A stretch of DNA of 64,000 nt from Panonychus citri (Eukaryota > Arthropoda > Arachnida > Trombidiformes > Tetranychidae): positions 868,001 to 932,000 of the forward strand of contig NW_026515541.1 in assembly GCF_014898815.1 (NCBI RefSeq), read 5' to 3'. Position 1 is the first letter of the stretch, and the number at the start of each line of letters is the position of its first letter. Below are positions 23,605-35,574 of this stretch, one piece after another. The position numbers and the translations under genes were made by a program. The notes beneath the pieces were generated by a model that worked only from the letters and a program-made list of their open reading frames with translations, was not told the origin of the DNA and made no database searches.

Positions 23605-26600
23605 GCTTCTGATTATACCGATGATAATGATGATGATGATATTAATATTATCACAATTAGATGAATATGAAAAAAAAATTGTGTCTTTAGATTATTTTTT
23701 TCTTTCTCTTTCTCTTTCTTATCATTTGGTCATAATGATGATAATAGTATCAGGATAATATTAATGATGATGAAGTAACCATTAGATTTTTCTCTCTCTC
23801 TCTCTTTCTCTCTGCTTAGTCTCACGCATCATCTTTGTCTTCCTCATCCCCATCCTCATCTTTATGCAAGATTTTGTTTTCCTTTGTGTATGTTTATATG
23901 TGTGTTGGTCAAGCAACAACAACAAACACCCTCTTGGTGATGGTATCGCCTCGAGCAACTAATATTATCATTATTATCATTTTTTCAAAGCTATTAACAA
24001 TCATCATCATTGGAAAATTAGATCAAGAGAAAATGATGATAAGAAAAAAAATCAAAGAAAAGTATAAAGGTAGTTTTAGAAAGAAAGAGAGAGAGAGAGA
24101 GAGAGACTGGACATTGGTCAAAATCTAATGATTGCAAGTTATATTTCCTCTTCTTTCCTTCCTCTCCCTCAGTGCGTCTGAATTAATCATTTGAAACAAT
24201 TTAAAGATGATTAAGTTTCTTGAAATGGTAGAAAAATTATCATTAATTTTGAAGAAAAATAAAAGTTACAACTTAAATCAGATTAATCCTGCTAATGGAT
24301 TAATCAAATAGATTTAGTTGATTAAACATGGTAACACTTTTAATGGTCAAAAGTTTTTACACATTAAACACTAACATGACAGTTTAGTTAATTGATGATG
24401 AAGATAAGGGAGAAGAAGATGAAAAAATAAAGAGAGGGAGAGAGAGAAAGAGAAAGAGAGACAAGATGCTCGAAAATCTCAGATACTGACCATTGACCAG
24501 TGTAGATAAAAAGTTCCTATTCAGTTTTGTTTTTATAATAACTCATCATGATAATCATTTACCATGAAACTTTTGAGATTAAAGAGAATCTAAAAAAATG
24601 GATTCAGTTACATGATAATGTCAAAATTTACTCCCAGATTATAATGATGATGATGATGAAATTCATTCTCTCATGAAAAGTTATTTTCTTTCTTGAAAAC
24701 TTTTTTTCTCTTCCATGTTGATTTCCATATAAATTTAAAGTAATATTATCACAATTGTTGACGTTTGATGAAAATGGAAATGAGATAAGATGAGAAAAAG
24801 AGAGAATATCATCACCAAGATGATTCTTATCTTCATCATATTTAATATCATCATCTTGATAACTCAGAGACAAAGTATTGAAGTGAAAAAGTTTTTATTC
24901 TTGAGTTTAAAGATGAGAAGATCATTAAAATTACGAATAAAGTTTTTCTCTCGAAAAAAAACAATTCGATCTTCCAAAGCTGGAAATCTTCACTCATTCT
25001 CACTCCTACTTTTCCTCTCTCTCCCCCTCTCTCTCTCTCTCTTCTCTCTCTCTCTTCTTTTGATCATCTCTGTCATTATCATGATAATCATAGATCGTAC
25101 ATATTATACATTGAGAAAACATCATCTACCTTTTCCCATGAAGAGAGAGATGATAAAGTAAACAACAAGAATGAAAATGAAGATGAAGACAAGAGCGATG
25201 CTAATGTGAAGAAAGAAAGAGATGATCATCCTCTTTCAATTCGATAATAAAATTCAATCAATAGTAAAGAAAAAAAAACTTATCATTTTGTTATATTTGA
25301 AATTGAATTTTCTAGTTTCATCCTCATCATTTTCATGATGATAAGGATGATCATTTTGTCCATTCTCCTCTCTCTCTCTCTCTCTCTTGCTTCTCATCCT
25401 GAAACTTTCGACCAACATATTCACTAATCATTTGTGAATACAGGGTGACCATAGATTTAGATCAAATGTCCAAAGTTTTCTTTCTCTCCATCCATTGATT
25501 TTTTTGTTCGATTCCAAATTTTCAATATAATTAAAGCAGGAAATTTCTGCAGGAAAATATAAAGTTTTTTATGCAAAAAAGCAGAGCTAAATGTGATTAT
25601 CGTCAATGAGCTTTCTCGTCTCAAGCCTCGAAATCAACTCATCATCAGTTATTCTGATTATTGATCATCGAATAGTAATTATCGTTTGAATGAACATGAG
25701 AGTAAATTGTTACTATTGAAAGTCGAATGAAACAATTTATCAGAGTCAACCTGTAAAAATCTCTTTAATAAATTGAAATTGGAAGCCATGTTTTTTTTCA
25801 AAAAACATTCTCCTCATCTTCATCTATCATCATCATCTTCTTTCAAAAAGAATACAAACCTGAAACGAATTCAAATGAGAATAGATATCGTCTTTTTCTT
25901 CATCATCATCATCATCTTCCAATTTCTTGATTGGTTATCACTTATTTTCTATTCCTCCTTATTTCATCTTCTTATTTTCCCCTCTTCCACCTTTCTCTCA
26001 TCTTTATCTCTCCCCTTTTTCTTCATCAGGATGAGGATGAACAAAGATGAACATCCAGAGTGAAAAAAGTAAAAGAAGATGAATAAATTGAACTAACAAG
26101 GGAGATGGAGAGAGAGAGAAGGAGATGATAATGATGATGAGAAGAAGCAGAAGAAGAAAATGAAAGAAAGAGACGAAATCTTTTGTTTTCTCAGAGAGTA
26201 AGATGAAGATGAGGATGAGGATGGAAAAAGATGCAGAAAGAGATGAAAAAAACTCTCTCTTTTTTTCCGATTCCTTCAATTCTGTTCAGTGGTCGAAATT
26301 TAAAATCGATATTATTATAAATCTAAATATAATAATAATGTTCATATACAGTTAGATGATTATAATGAAGGATGAATTCTGGAAGATGAAAGAAGATCAG
26401 GGCTGGGAGAGAGAGAGAGAGGGAGACAAGAGAGAATGAGAGAGAAAAAAACAGGGAGAAGAGAGAAGAGTAAATCTGCAAAAAAAGAGAAAATCGAAAT
26501 TTTTTTTCTCCAAATTCCAAATTCTCTTCCTTCCAAAATGAATTCCCTTGTTAGTTGAATTTTCTTAATTCTAGTTTCAATCTTCATCTTTTCCTTTTAT

Positions 26601-26801
26601 CTTCTTTCATTATCATCCTCATGATGCTGATGATGATGATCCATCAACATTTTCCACTTTCCATGATTCTGAAATTCTCGTTAACATGAACATGATCAGA
26701 GAGAAAAACAGAACTCTCATCATTATACTCTTTCTCTCTCTTATTTATCATGATAATCATCAGAATTGTTTCTTTCATATTCAGCTCATTTAAACCTCGC
26801 T

Positions 26802-26843
26802 ACTATAAATATGCATCATCCTCGTTTCCGCCATCTTGAAATT
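26802..26843. promoter_or_regulatory. TATA-like box plus YY1-like element, copy A
   Basis: ACTATAAATAT (26802-26812) is followed after 11 bases by GTTTCCGCCATCTTGAAATT (26824-26843). On the minus strand the latter contains CAAGATGGCGG, the YY1/Pho core. The whole module recurs in opposite orientation at 32440-32480. The conserved spacing suggests a functional unit, such as a promoter of an unseen transcript. Confidence 0.5.
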
Positions 26844-27289
26844 CATGAAATAAAGTTGAGAGAAAGAGAGTAAAGTGAGAGAAAAAAAATTCTATTATTA
26901 TAATTACATTGTGATGATTAACATAATTATGATCACAATTACCATGATCATCATGATAATGATGTAATTTGAATATTAATATGAAGCCAAATGATTGGTT
27001 CATTTTCATGAATCAGATGATAAACAGAAATTGTAATTTATTTTCAATCAGGATAAGAAAAAAAGTTCAGTGAATATTTTATCAACTCATGGAACAATAA
27101 TGATAATGATGATGAGGAAAATGATGAGAGGAGGAGGAAGATGAAGAAGAAAAGAGGAAAAAGGAAAGAGGAAGAAGGAGGAGTGAAAAGAGGAGGAGGA
27201 AGATGAATAAGGTAAGGGTTATACATGAAAAAAAAATTCGATGATTATGTTAATTATGTTGGATTAATTTCGTTTCATGCTCAGAAGAG

Positions 27290-27292
<3 letters not shown>

Positions 27293-27340
<48 letters not shown>
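27293..27340. repeat. (TC)24 microsatellite
   Basis: Perfect TC run of 48 bases. Confidence 0.95.
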
Positions 27341-27344
<4 letters not shown>

Positions 27345-28408
27345 TTCCATCATCATCATTATCATCATCCAAAGTAATAGAGGTTGATAATGAACAAGGA
27401 GGAGTCACAATCAAAATACAGGATAAAGAGGAAATGAAAGGGTTGAAAGGGGTTGGGTTTCCTTTGATGATGCGGGTTTATGATAATCGAAATGTTAATT
27501 AGATTATTCTGAATCCTAATCATGCTCAATGAGCACCAGAACATTATAGTTACGCTTGATAATTAACATTTGGAAATCTTTTTCCATGATAACGAAAAAC
27601 ATTGTTAATCCATTAGAAAGGAGGATTCACTTTAATATCTTAATGGTTCACTTTTCATATTATTTCAAGTTAAACTTTCTCATCATCATCATCATTATCT
27701 CATCTTCATCTTTCTCCTCCTTCATCATGATCATGATGATCATCATCATGAATTTCACCCTATCCCAACTTGTTCATTTTCCTATCGTTACTCTGATTCT
27801 CCCAATCAAAATGGTTTCTTTTGATAATCGTTATTAATGATTAGCTTAATTACTTTTCCATTGCAACTCTATTGTAACTATGAATGAAAATTTCGTGTTC
27901 TAATTAACTTAATTTACATAATTTCATCATTGATTAACTTTTGAAACGAAGCAATCAAGTTAATCAATTTTACATAAACGCCTTTGCATTTTTTTAATTT
28001 GCATTTAATTGTTAACTGTCCAAGTGGGTTGATAGGTTTTGCATTTATGTAGGTTTGCAAGTAGTTAATCACCAATCAGAGAGGATAATTATTTTCTTAA
28101 TCATTGTTATTAATTGTGAAAGAGTAAATCAGCTAAAGGTAATTATTATTGTTGTTGTTTTTCGTAAAATTATCAATGAAAACAAAAGAAAATGATAATT
28201 TCTGGAGATTTTACTTTCTTGCAAACAATTTAATTGGAGCTTAACTGCAATCATATCATTAGGTTGATTGTGGTAATTAACATGTTGCTTTTTAGAGATG
28301 TTTGGTATTTGTAAATTAGTTAATTGTTACAAGGGATGAGAAAAGTGATCATGATAATTATGATTATGTACGATTAATGATTAAACAACACCCTGAACTC
28401 ATCGATCT

Positions 28409-28410
<2 letters not shown>

Positions 28411-28458
<48 letters not shown>
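28411..28458. repeat. (GA)24 microsatellite
   Basis: Perfect GA run of 48 bases. It lies about 75 bases before copy 1 of the direct repeat. A GA run (33292-33317) also precedes copy 2, so the tract may have been part of the duplicated unit. Confidence 0.95.
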
Positions 28459-28462
<4 letters not shown>

Positions 28463-28535
28463 GCTGATGATCGGATAAACTTACCTTTAACTTTTCTCTC
28501 TCAATCAGGTTTACCTTTTTCCAACTAATTGTAAG

Positions 28536-28698
28536 CAATTAGTTGTAATTAATTTCCATTTCTTCACAATTTAATTGCTCACAAATATGATTAAGATGAT
28601 GTGATCCTGATGGTAATTATCATTACTAGTTTAATGTTAAAACTGTGATTAAATCAGTTTTATCTGTTTAATTGTTTCCAATTAAAAGAATTGAATAG
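28536..28698 (+). repeat. Direct repeat, copy 1
   Basis: It matches 33383-33559 in the same orientation. The first block (from CAATTAGTTGTAATTAATTT) agrees over about 65 bases with two mismatches. The last block, 28639-28687, is identical over 49 bases with 33501-33549. The middle differs and has indels. It is non-coding and homeodomain-word-rich. Confidence 0.85.
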
Positions 28699-29374
28699 CA
28701 ATTAGAGTCATTAACTTTTTCTCGTAAGTAATTAACGTTTTAATTACTGTGTACGAAGATGGAGAAAATAACAGATAATTACACTACTAATTATAAATTG
28801 CTCTTGATTTAATTGGTGATCACAATTAAGTACAAAACAATTAACTTTTGTAAAGGTAAAAGTTTTCAAAAACCAGCATCATTTGTATTACCATGAATAT
28901 TAATCAACACAATTTTACTGAACAATTAACTCTTGTTATTATCAACGAGACAACTAAACTTAATTATAACTGAATAAGTAATCAATTACTAATCAAATCA
29001 AGATAATCAATTGATTTAAAATGTTATACAAAAAAAGCATAAACAACAATTAACTAATCAAATTGTAAAGCTAATCAGATAAATAATAAATGATAATGAT
29101 AATGATCATACTAATCAAGTGAATTTTAAATTGTGAATTTGTTGTAAATATTTGCGTTTAATTTAATCATAATACAATCAAAGCCAATCAACAATTGAGA
29201 GAATGAAAAAATTTAATAAATATGATTACAGTTGGAAAGCAATTTAAACATAATAATACAATTATCAAATAAGCAAAAGTGTCAAGAGTACAACAATCAA
29301 GCAGAAAAGTGTATCAAAAATAAGCATCAATGGTTTATAATGATAAGGAAACAAAAATGATGATGAAAAAAAAT

Positions 29375-29413
29375 ATAACGGTAATGATAAAATAGTAATG
29401 CATTTACCGTTAT
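29375..29413. promoter_or_regulatory. Inverted pair of ATAACGGTAA words
   Basis: ATAACGGTAAT (29375-29385) faces TTTACCGTTAT (29403-29413) across 17 bases, giving a small dyad. Both are copies of a word that recurs in the window. AACGG is a Myb-type core. Confidence 0.45.
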
Positions 29414-29486
29414 TTTGTTTTTTTGTTAAATTGAATTTAATAATAATAATAATTTATTAGAGGAAGAGAAGAAGAAAAGTTTTGCT

Positions 29487-29487
<1 letters not shown>

Positions 29488-29522
<35 letters not shown>
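29488..29522. repeat. (AG)n microsatellite
   Basis: Perfect run of 35 bases just outside the left arm of the large palindrome. Confidence 0.9.
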
Positions 29523-29523
<1 letters not shown>

Positions 29524-29583
29524 GAAATATCTTCCATCTTCATTTACTCTCCATTTTTGACTAGAAAAACAACAACACATGAT

Positions 29584-30030
29584 AACATTAAAATGTCCTC
29601 CATTTTTAAGAAGGGTGGGAGTGGGAGGTAGGGTTGAGGGTGGGATGCGAGAGAGAGAGAGAGAACAACAACTTCGAAGAAATTTTTTTACTTTGAAGAA
29701 AAAGACAGAGTGATGAGGATGGAGATGAAGATATTGATGAAGGGACAGGGAGGGAAAGAGAATGAGAATGAAGAATGAGTGAGAGCCAGAGAGAGAACGA
29801 GAGAGAGAGAGAGAGAGAGAGTGGGAGTGAGGGGGTGGCAATGATGGAATCCATTTAAAATTGAACCATTAATACTCATCGATCGATATTCACTTTGAAA
29901 TTATCTCTCTCTCAGCACTGTTACCATGGTAATTTTAGAGAAATAAGATAAAGGGAAGAAAAAAAAGTTCTAATATTGTTCATGCGCTTTTGCGCCTCAA
30001 CGAATAATTATTTTAACTTTGAACTTTTTT
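29584..30030 (+). repeat. Large imperfect palindrome, left arm
   Basis: Words in order are AACATTAAAATGTC, TCCATTTTT, a purine-rich GA block, GGTGGCAATGA, TGGAATCCATTTAAA, CCATTAATACTCA, ATCGATAT, ACTTTGAAATTAT, GTTACCATGGTAATTT (29920-29935), AAAAAAGTTCTAAT and GTTCATG. All recur in reverse order and orientation at 30355-30727. Identity is clear but interrupted by indels and repeat-length changes. Confidence 0.85.
29799..29821. repeat. (GA)n microsatellite in palindrome arm
   Basis: GA run of 23 bases; its counterpart in the right arm is the TC run at about 30600-30621. Confidence 0.9.
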
Positions 30031-30112
30031 CTCTCTCCATCCTCATCCCTCATCATCATTATCATCTTCATTTTCAGATCCCTGATCTCCTTCATCATCA
30101 TCATCTAACATC

Positions 30113-30181
30113 TATAGGATCAAATTGTATATTGCATATTTTACGTTTTTTATTTTATGTTTATATCAATTTGATCCTATA
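30113..30181. repeat. Central hairpin of the large palindrome
   Basis: TATAGGATCAAATTG (30113-30127) is perfectly complementary to 30167-30181, leaving a loop of 39 bases. It sits at the symmetry centre of the 29584-30727 palindrome. Confidence 0.8.
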
Positions 30182-30354
30182 CATAATAATAATAATGATA
30201 ATAATGTATATAAGGATGATGATGAAGATAAAGATGAGGATGCTAAGAAAGTGAGTTAGTGAGAAACAGGGGTAGAGGCAGAGAGAGATGATGAGGGAGG
30301 ATGGAGAATGTTTAAAAATGATGATGATAAAGAAAAGTTCACCTTCTTATTATC

Positions 30355-30727
30355 AAAGAAAAAAAAAGTTCTAATAATTGTTCGATATGCGCAGCATCTC
30401 ATGAACATTAGAACTTTTTTTTTTTACTTTCTTCATCTTGGATTTTTTTTATCTTATTCCAAATTACCATGGTAACATATAATATATAATTTCAAAGTTT
30501 ATATCGATTGGTGAGTATTAATGGCTCACTTTTTTTAAATGGATTCCATTTCATTGCCACCCCACTCTCATTCATCCTCCATCACCATCTCCCTCCCTCT
30601 TTCTCTCTCTCTCTCTCTCTCTTCATCTTCATCTTCATCATCTCTCTTTTTGAACAAATTTCTTCTCTTTTTTCCTCACGGATTGTTTCATCTTCCTACT
30701 TAAAAAAATGGACGACATTTTAATGTT
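30355..30727 (-). repeat. Large imperfect palindrome, right arm
   Basis: Inverted counterpart of 29584-30030. It includes its own nested hairpin, AAAAAAGTTCTAAT near 30361-30374 facing ATTAGAACTTTTTT at 30407-30420. It also has the X-box-like AAATTACCATGGTAAC (30461-30476), TTTAAATGGATTCCA (30535-30549) and GACATTTTAATGTT (30714-30727). Confidence 0.85.
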
Positions 30728-33291
30728 CTTTACATTTTATTATCATCCTCATCATCATTATTATTATTACTATTGTCAAGATGAGGATGATGATGATGAT
30801 GCCAAAGAAGAGAAAGAGAGTTGGAGAACCATTATTATTACCATTATATTAGAATCTTTTTTTTCTTCTTTTTTTTTAATATCATCAACATAAATTACTA
30901 TTCTGGTGGAACTGATGAGTTCATGGTGTCTTCATGATCCATGATGATGAATCATTATTATTATCATGGAATTGAGTTAATTTCATATCCAGAGTTTCCT
31001 TTTGGGTCAAGAGAAAAGTGAAAAAGAACAAAAAAAAAAATAAATATAATCGACAATTATTGTAATCATTTGAAACTTTGAAACTGACCAGCAAATAATA
31101 GGATGATGAGGATAAAGTTAGAGGTGGAATTGAAGATGGAGATAAAATTTTCCACTACAAAGGAAAAGCATGAAAGTAAAACTTTAATATTATTGCATTG
31201 AAATTACATTATCACAATATAAGATTAGATTTCAAATTACATTTCAAATCTATTCCTAGTTTTTTTTTTATATATTATCATGTTCATTTCATGAACTTTT
31301 TTTCAGATGAGATAATTTAATCCTAAAAGGTAATTGGAAACCCTGAGCATGAGTATATGATCAACTAATTTGCATAATTAATGAAACAACAAATGATATA
31401 GTCCTTGTTGTGATATCTGAAAGGAGACAAGATGAAAAATAGGAGTGATAGAGTTGGTTAAGGTGATGAATAATTATAATAATGATGATTAATAATATAG
31501 AAGATGATGAAAAGTTAATAATAATAATAGTGAGTTAATCATTATCATTATTATTATTTGGGAGGAGGAAGAGGCTGAATTTTCATTGGGAGTTGAAAGT
31601 TTGAGAGGAAGGAGTTGGGATGAGGATGGAGATGGAGATGATGATGATGATGATGATCGTATTCATAATGATGATAATAATGATAATGATGAGGATAACA
31701 AGATGAGGAATAGGAGGAAAATGATGACGATGACGATGATGATGATGATGATGATTGATAAATGCTACTAAGAATGAGAAATAAAAAACTATTAAGATTT
31801 TTTTCTTCTCCATCATCTTCTAGATTTAAGTGTCTTTCTTAATGCATTTTATGTGTTTACATTTAGAAGGATAAAATTATCATCATTTCAATGAGAATCA
31901 TGGTAATTATCCTGTGTGTATGTGTATTGACTCAGATTTCATGATGATCATGTTCAACTTTATCCTATTCTTATTATACATTATCTGAAATGGAAATTGG
32001 AAATTAAAATGTTAATAGATTTTGATTCTTTCTGAGCATGAAACTAAATTAATCGAGAATAATTAACATAATCATCATTTTCTATTCTAACCCTTATTAT
32101 TATTATTATTATCATCATCATCATGTTACTCCTCCTTTTATCATCATCATCGTCATCATGGTGGATCAAAATGTTCAATGAAATTATTCTGATTATCAAA
32201 ATCGATACCAATTTAATTTTAATCAACCAATCACAATTTTTTGAATACTTTTAATATTCAAATTAAGTGATCCACTTATAATCATGATGATAATGAGATT
32301 TGATAGGAATAATTATAATTTTAATTTCATCTTCCCCATGAGTTCAATGAAATTATCATCAAGTTTTTTTTTCTTCCAAGTAAAATGTTAATACTATGGG
32401 TGAACTTTGTCATGATATCATTATCATTGAATCTGAATAAATTTCAAGATGGCGGAAACTGCTAGTTGAATATTTATAGTGGTTACAATGAGTAGAAATG
32501 AAGATGAAGATGATGATCATGATGATGATGAGGATATTTAAGGGGTGGTAAAGGGAGGAGGAAGGGGAAGATGATTTTGGAAGAGTAGATTTGATAACGA
32601 GATAGATGATGATGATGATGATTCTTGTTCCATCATAAGAGTGAGATGATTTTTTCTTTTGATTTTTGTTCATCTTTTTTTTCAAAGATTCATTTTCATG
32701 ATAGAATCGGTTCAATGATTATAATAATAATAACAATGGAACTCATGAAAATTATGATCATCATCATTTCTATGGTAACAAGGCTCATGGAAAGTAGGAG
32801 GAGGAGGAAGAGGAAGATGCTGATGCATTTTGATAATAATAATGATGATGATGAAAATGCCAAGGGATTGAATGGAAGAGATGAGAGAGACAGAGGGAGA
32901 GAGAGAGAGAGACTTTGAAGGTGGGGTGAGATTTCAGTTTTCGAAATTGAATTAAGAGAAGTAAAAAATGCAAAATGGAAGAAGAAAATATCGAAAAAGT
33001 TTTCGAATCTGAACATAAAAATCGAACTTTTTTTTGCCAAATCTCTTTTATTCATCATAATTTTTTTTTCTTCATCCTCATCCTCATCCTCATCTTCATC
33101 TCATCTTTTTTTATCCTTTTCGGTGTCAATTTGAGGAAAGAGATCATTATTATCTCCATCGGATGATGGATTCAAATTCATTTCAATATTTTGAGGGTAA
33201 TTAATTGTTCTGATGATAAATTGCAACTACAATTAAAATCTAATTCAAATCAAGATTCGAGATTAAAAATCCAAGATGATGATAAATTAAC
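30728..33291. other. Gene-poor region with GAT/ATC repeats
   Basis: GAT-rich purine blocks (31565-31755, 32580-32620, 32780-32915) alternate with AT-rich sequence. The inverted copy of the TATA/YY1-like element lies at 32440-32480. No coding region was supported; the long open frames here are Asp/Met/Ile repeats. Confidence 0.4.
32440..32480. promoter_or_regulatory. TATA-like box plus YY1-like element, copy B (inverted)
   Basis: AATTTCAAGATGGCGGAAAC (32440-32459), then 10 bases, then ATATTTATAGT (32470-32480). Both words are exact reverse complements of those in copy A at 26802-26843, where the spacing is 11. Outside the module the two neighbourhoods are not alignable by eye, which suggests selection on the module. 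Confidence 0.5.
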
Positions 33292-33317
33292 GAGAGAGAG
33301 AGAGAGAGAGAGAGAGA
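33292..33317. repeat. (GA)13 microsatellite
   Basis: GA run of 26 bases located before copy 2 of the direct repeat. Confidence 0.9.
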
Positions 33318-33382
33318 AGATGATTTCTCTTTCTCTCTCTCTTCTTTAATCAAGTTTAACTTTCTACCTGGATAATTGCTCA

Positions 33383-33559
33383 CAATTAGTTGTAATTAAT
33401 TTCCATTTCTTAACAATTTAATTGCTAACAAATATGATTAAGATGATGATGATCCTTCAATAATGATAATTACCATAGTCTTTTACCTGTTCAATGTTTT
33501 AAAACTGTGATTAAATCAGTTTTATCTGTTTAATTGTTTCCAATTAAAACATTGAATAG
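33383..33559 (+). repeat. Direct repeat, copy 2
   Basis: Same-strand match to 28536-28698, displaced by about 4.85 kb. The identical core is 33501-33549. Confidence 0.85.
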
Positions 33560-34899
33560 TAATTATAATTATCTATGTATTATTAATTACATAGACAAAG
33601 AAAATCATTAAGAGGGAATCATAATTATCGCTAATCATGAAATACCGATTACCTGCCATTTAATTACCAATCGAATCAAATTAAGAAAAAGAAGAGAAAA
33701 AAAAAGTTTAACAATTAAAAGAAACGAACAAAAAAAATTGATTGTTAATCATCATCCAAGTTAATTGTTAAATCATTTTCTCAATAAATTGTTAATCATA
33801 ATTGCTCACAATTATCAGATTTGATGAATTATCTAATTAATTGTTCAAGAAATTAACTTAATTGTCTTAACTTATATGAAGATATTTCCAGCAACAGTTT
33901 AGTTTAATCAAGGAGCAAGTGATTAATTAAGAATCAAATTGAACAAGTTAATTGTTGAAAATTCATTTGATTGTAAAAACTTTTTGCCACTAATTAGTTT
34001 GTGTATCAATTAATCACCTAATTGTTAATCTAATCATGTTTTCAATTGACTGACAATCAGTAAGAAAACTGAATCAACTAATTAGATGAGAAAATTTCAA
34101 GGACAGTTTTAAATTGATTGGAAACAATTTAAATTTTCAACTAATTAAATCCAGTTTTACCTGTAAATTAATAAAATTTAAACTTGATTTTAATGATGAC
34201 TGATTTATTAATTTTAATCATCTTTTAATCATCATCAAATTGGGTTGGGTAATCATCCTACCTTTTGATTAGTTGATTAAATTGTTGATTTAGTCTTTTC
34301 CATCAAAGTAAATTTGATTAACTAATATGCGCATTTTAATTTAGGTTCAACAATTAAGGTAAGGTCATTAATTGGTTAATCAAATGAGAGAGAAACAAAC
34401 TAAATTAACTAATTACAATTAATAAATTGAGAGAGAAAAATAAAACGAGCAACAATTAACATCGCTAAATTTAATTACTGACAAACAATTTAGCAATTGA
34501 TTTAATCCATGATATTATTATCAAGAAAATAATTATCACTTGATTGTGATTAACCAAATTACATTAACCTTATCACAATTAACTTTAATTTTAATCAACA
34601 ACAACAATTTGAAAAGCTTTTATAACTGCAATTAGCTTTTTAATTGCAAACAATTTACGATTAACCTTTCAAACTATTAGAAAACCAGTAAACAATTAAA
34701 ATCAATTAACATTTACAATTAACAGTTTCTATTAATAGAATAGGATTTTAATTGTCAGAAAGGTACAACTAATTGATTGATTGATTAGTTTTAATTGCTA
34801 CCACTATGGGATAATGTTAATGGACTTAATTATTTTATGATGAAGCTTTTAAATGGCAACAATTAACATTAACCATATGATCAGGTCAGTTGATTACCA
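33560..34899. other. TTAATTGT-rich, microsatellite-poor block
   Basis: Dense ACAATTAA/TTAATTGT words throughout, no dinucleotide tract longer than a few units and no coding frame. The texture matches 27842-29370 and the tropomodulin flanks. Confidence 0.45.
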
Positions 34900-35466
34900 T
34901 TGCTTGACCAATAGACCGATAATAATGATAATCGGATGATAATTAAATTAGATTTGATTATGTTTATGATTAACTTTGTTTTCGCCTTCCTATTAATTGT
35001 AACAATCATTGGGAAATTAAGATCTGGTTGATGAATGAACCAGACCTCATAATTAAGGTTAATTATCTCTTGACCATTGGAAAGATACTGTTAATAGGTT
35101 GACCATTTGGTTAATTTAATTAATATCGATGATTAAGTTTAATTATATTGAAGACTTTTCAACTTAATCAATGGTAAAATTGGTCGTTTAATTCAATTTA
35201 GTTTATTTCTTAGGCTCTTGTAGTTTTAATCCATTTACAATTAGACTTTAACGGGACATTTGATTCTTGACCAATGGTCAGGCCGAGTTGGTGTCTATTC
35301 ATTTCAATGAAGTTATTATATTTATAAAAAAACTGGACGTCATCATTTCCGGTGATGAGATTACATTATGTTGGTATAATATTATCTTTGTAACTGACCA
35401 CCACTACATCACCAACTTGGTGAATGACCATTCACTTTTAATGGGGGAAAAGTACAAGAGGTTAAG

Positions 35467-35513
<47 letters not shown>

Positions 35514-35538
35514 CAATCACTAAGAGGAGTTGGTCAGT

Positions 35539-35574
<36 letters not shown>

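Larger units (their letters stand above)
21807..27292. other. Gene-poor region rich in TC/GA and ATC repeats
   Basis: It includes TC runs at 22348-22389 and around 25365-25387 and GT repeats at 22567-22581. GA runs lie at 23109-23124 and 24085-24105. CTAACGGTAC, a variant of the recurring ATAACGGTAA word, is at 22644-22653. A small open frame at 23422-23604 and the TATA/YY1-like element at 26802-26843 are listed separately. Nothing else was recognised. Confidence 0.4.
27842..29370. other. TTAATTGT-rich, microsatellite-poor block
   Basis: Sequence is dominated by TTAATTGT, ACAATTAA and AATCAATT words, with one GA run (28411-28458). It contains copy 1 of the direct repeat. No open frame of note was found; it resembles the flanks of tropomodulin in texture. 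Confidence 0.45.

Noticed and set aside
30113..30181. MicroRNA precursor at the central hairpin
   Set aside because: The perfect stem is only 15 bp with a 39-base, mostly unpaired loop, which does not fit a canonical precursor. Kept only as part of the palindrome.
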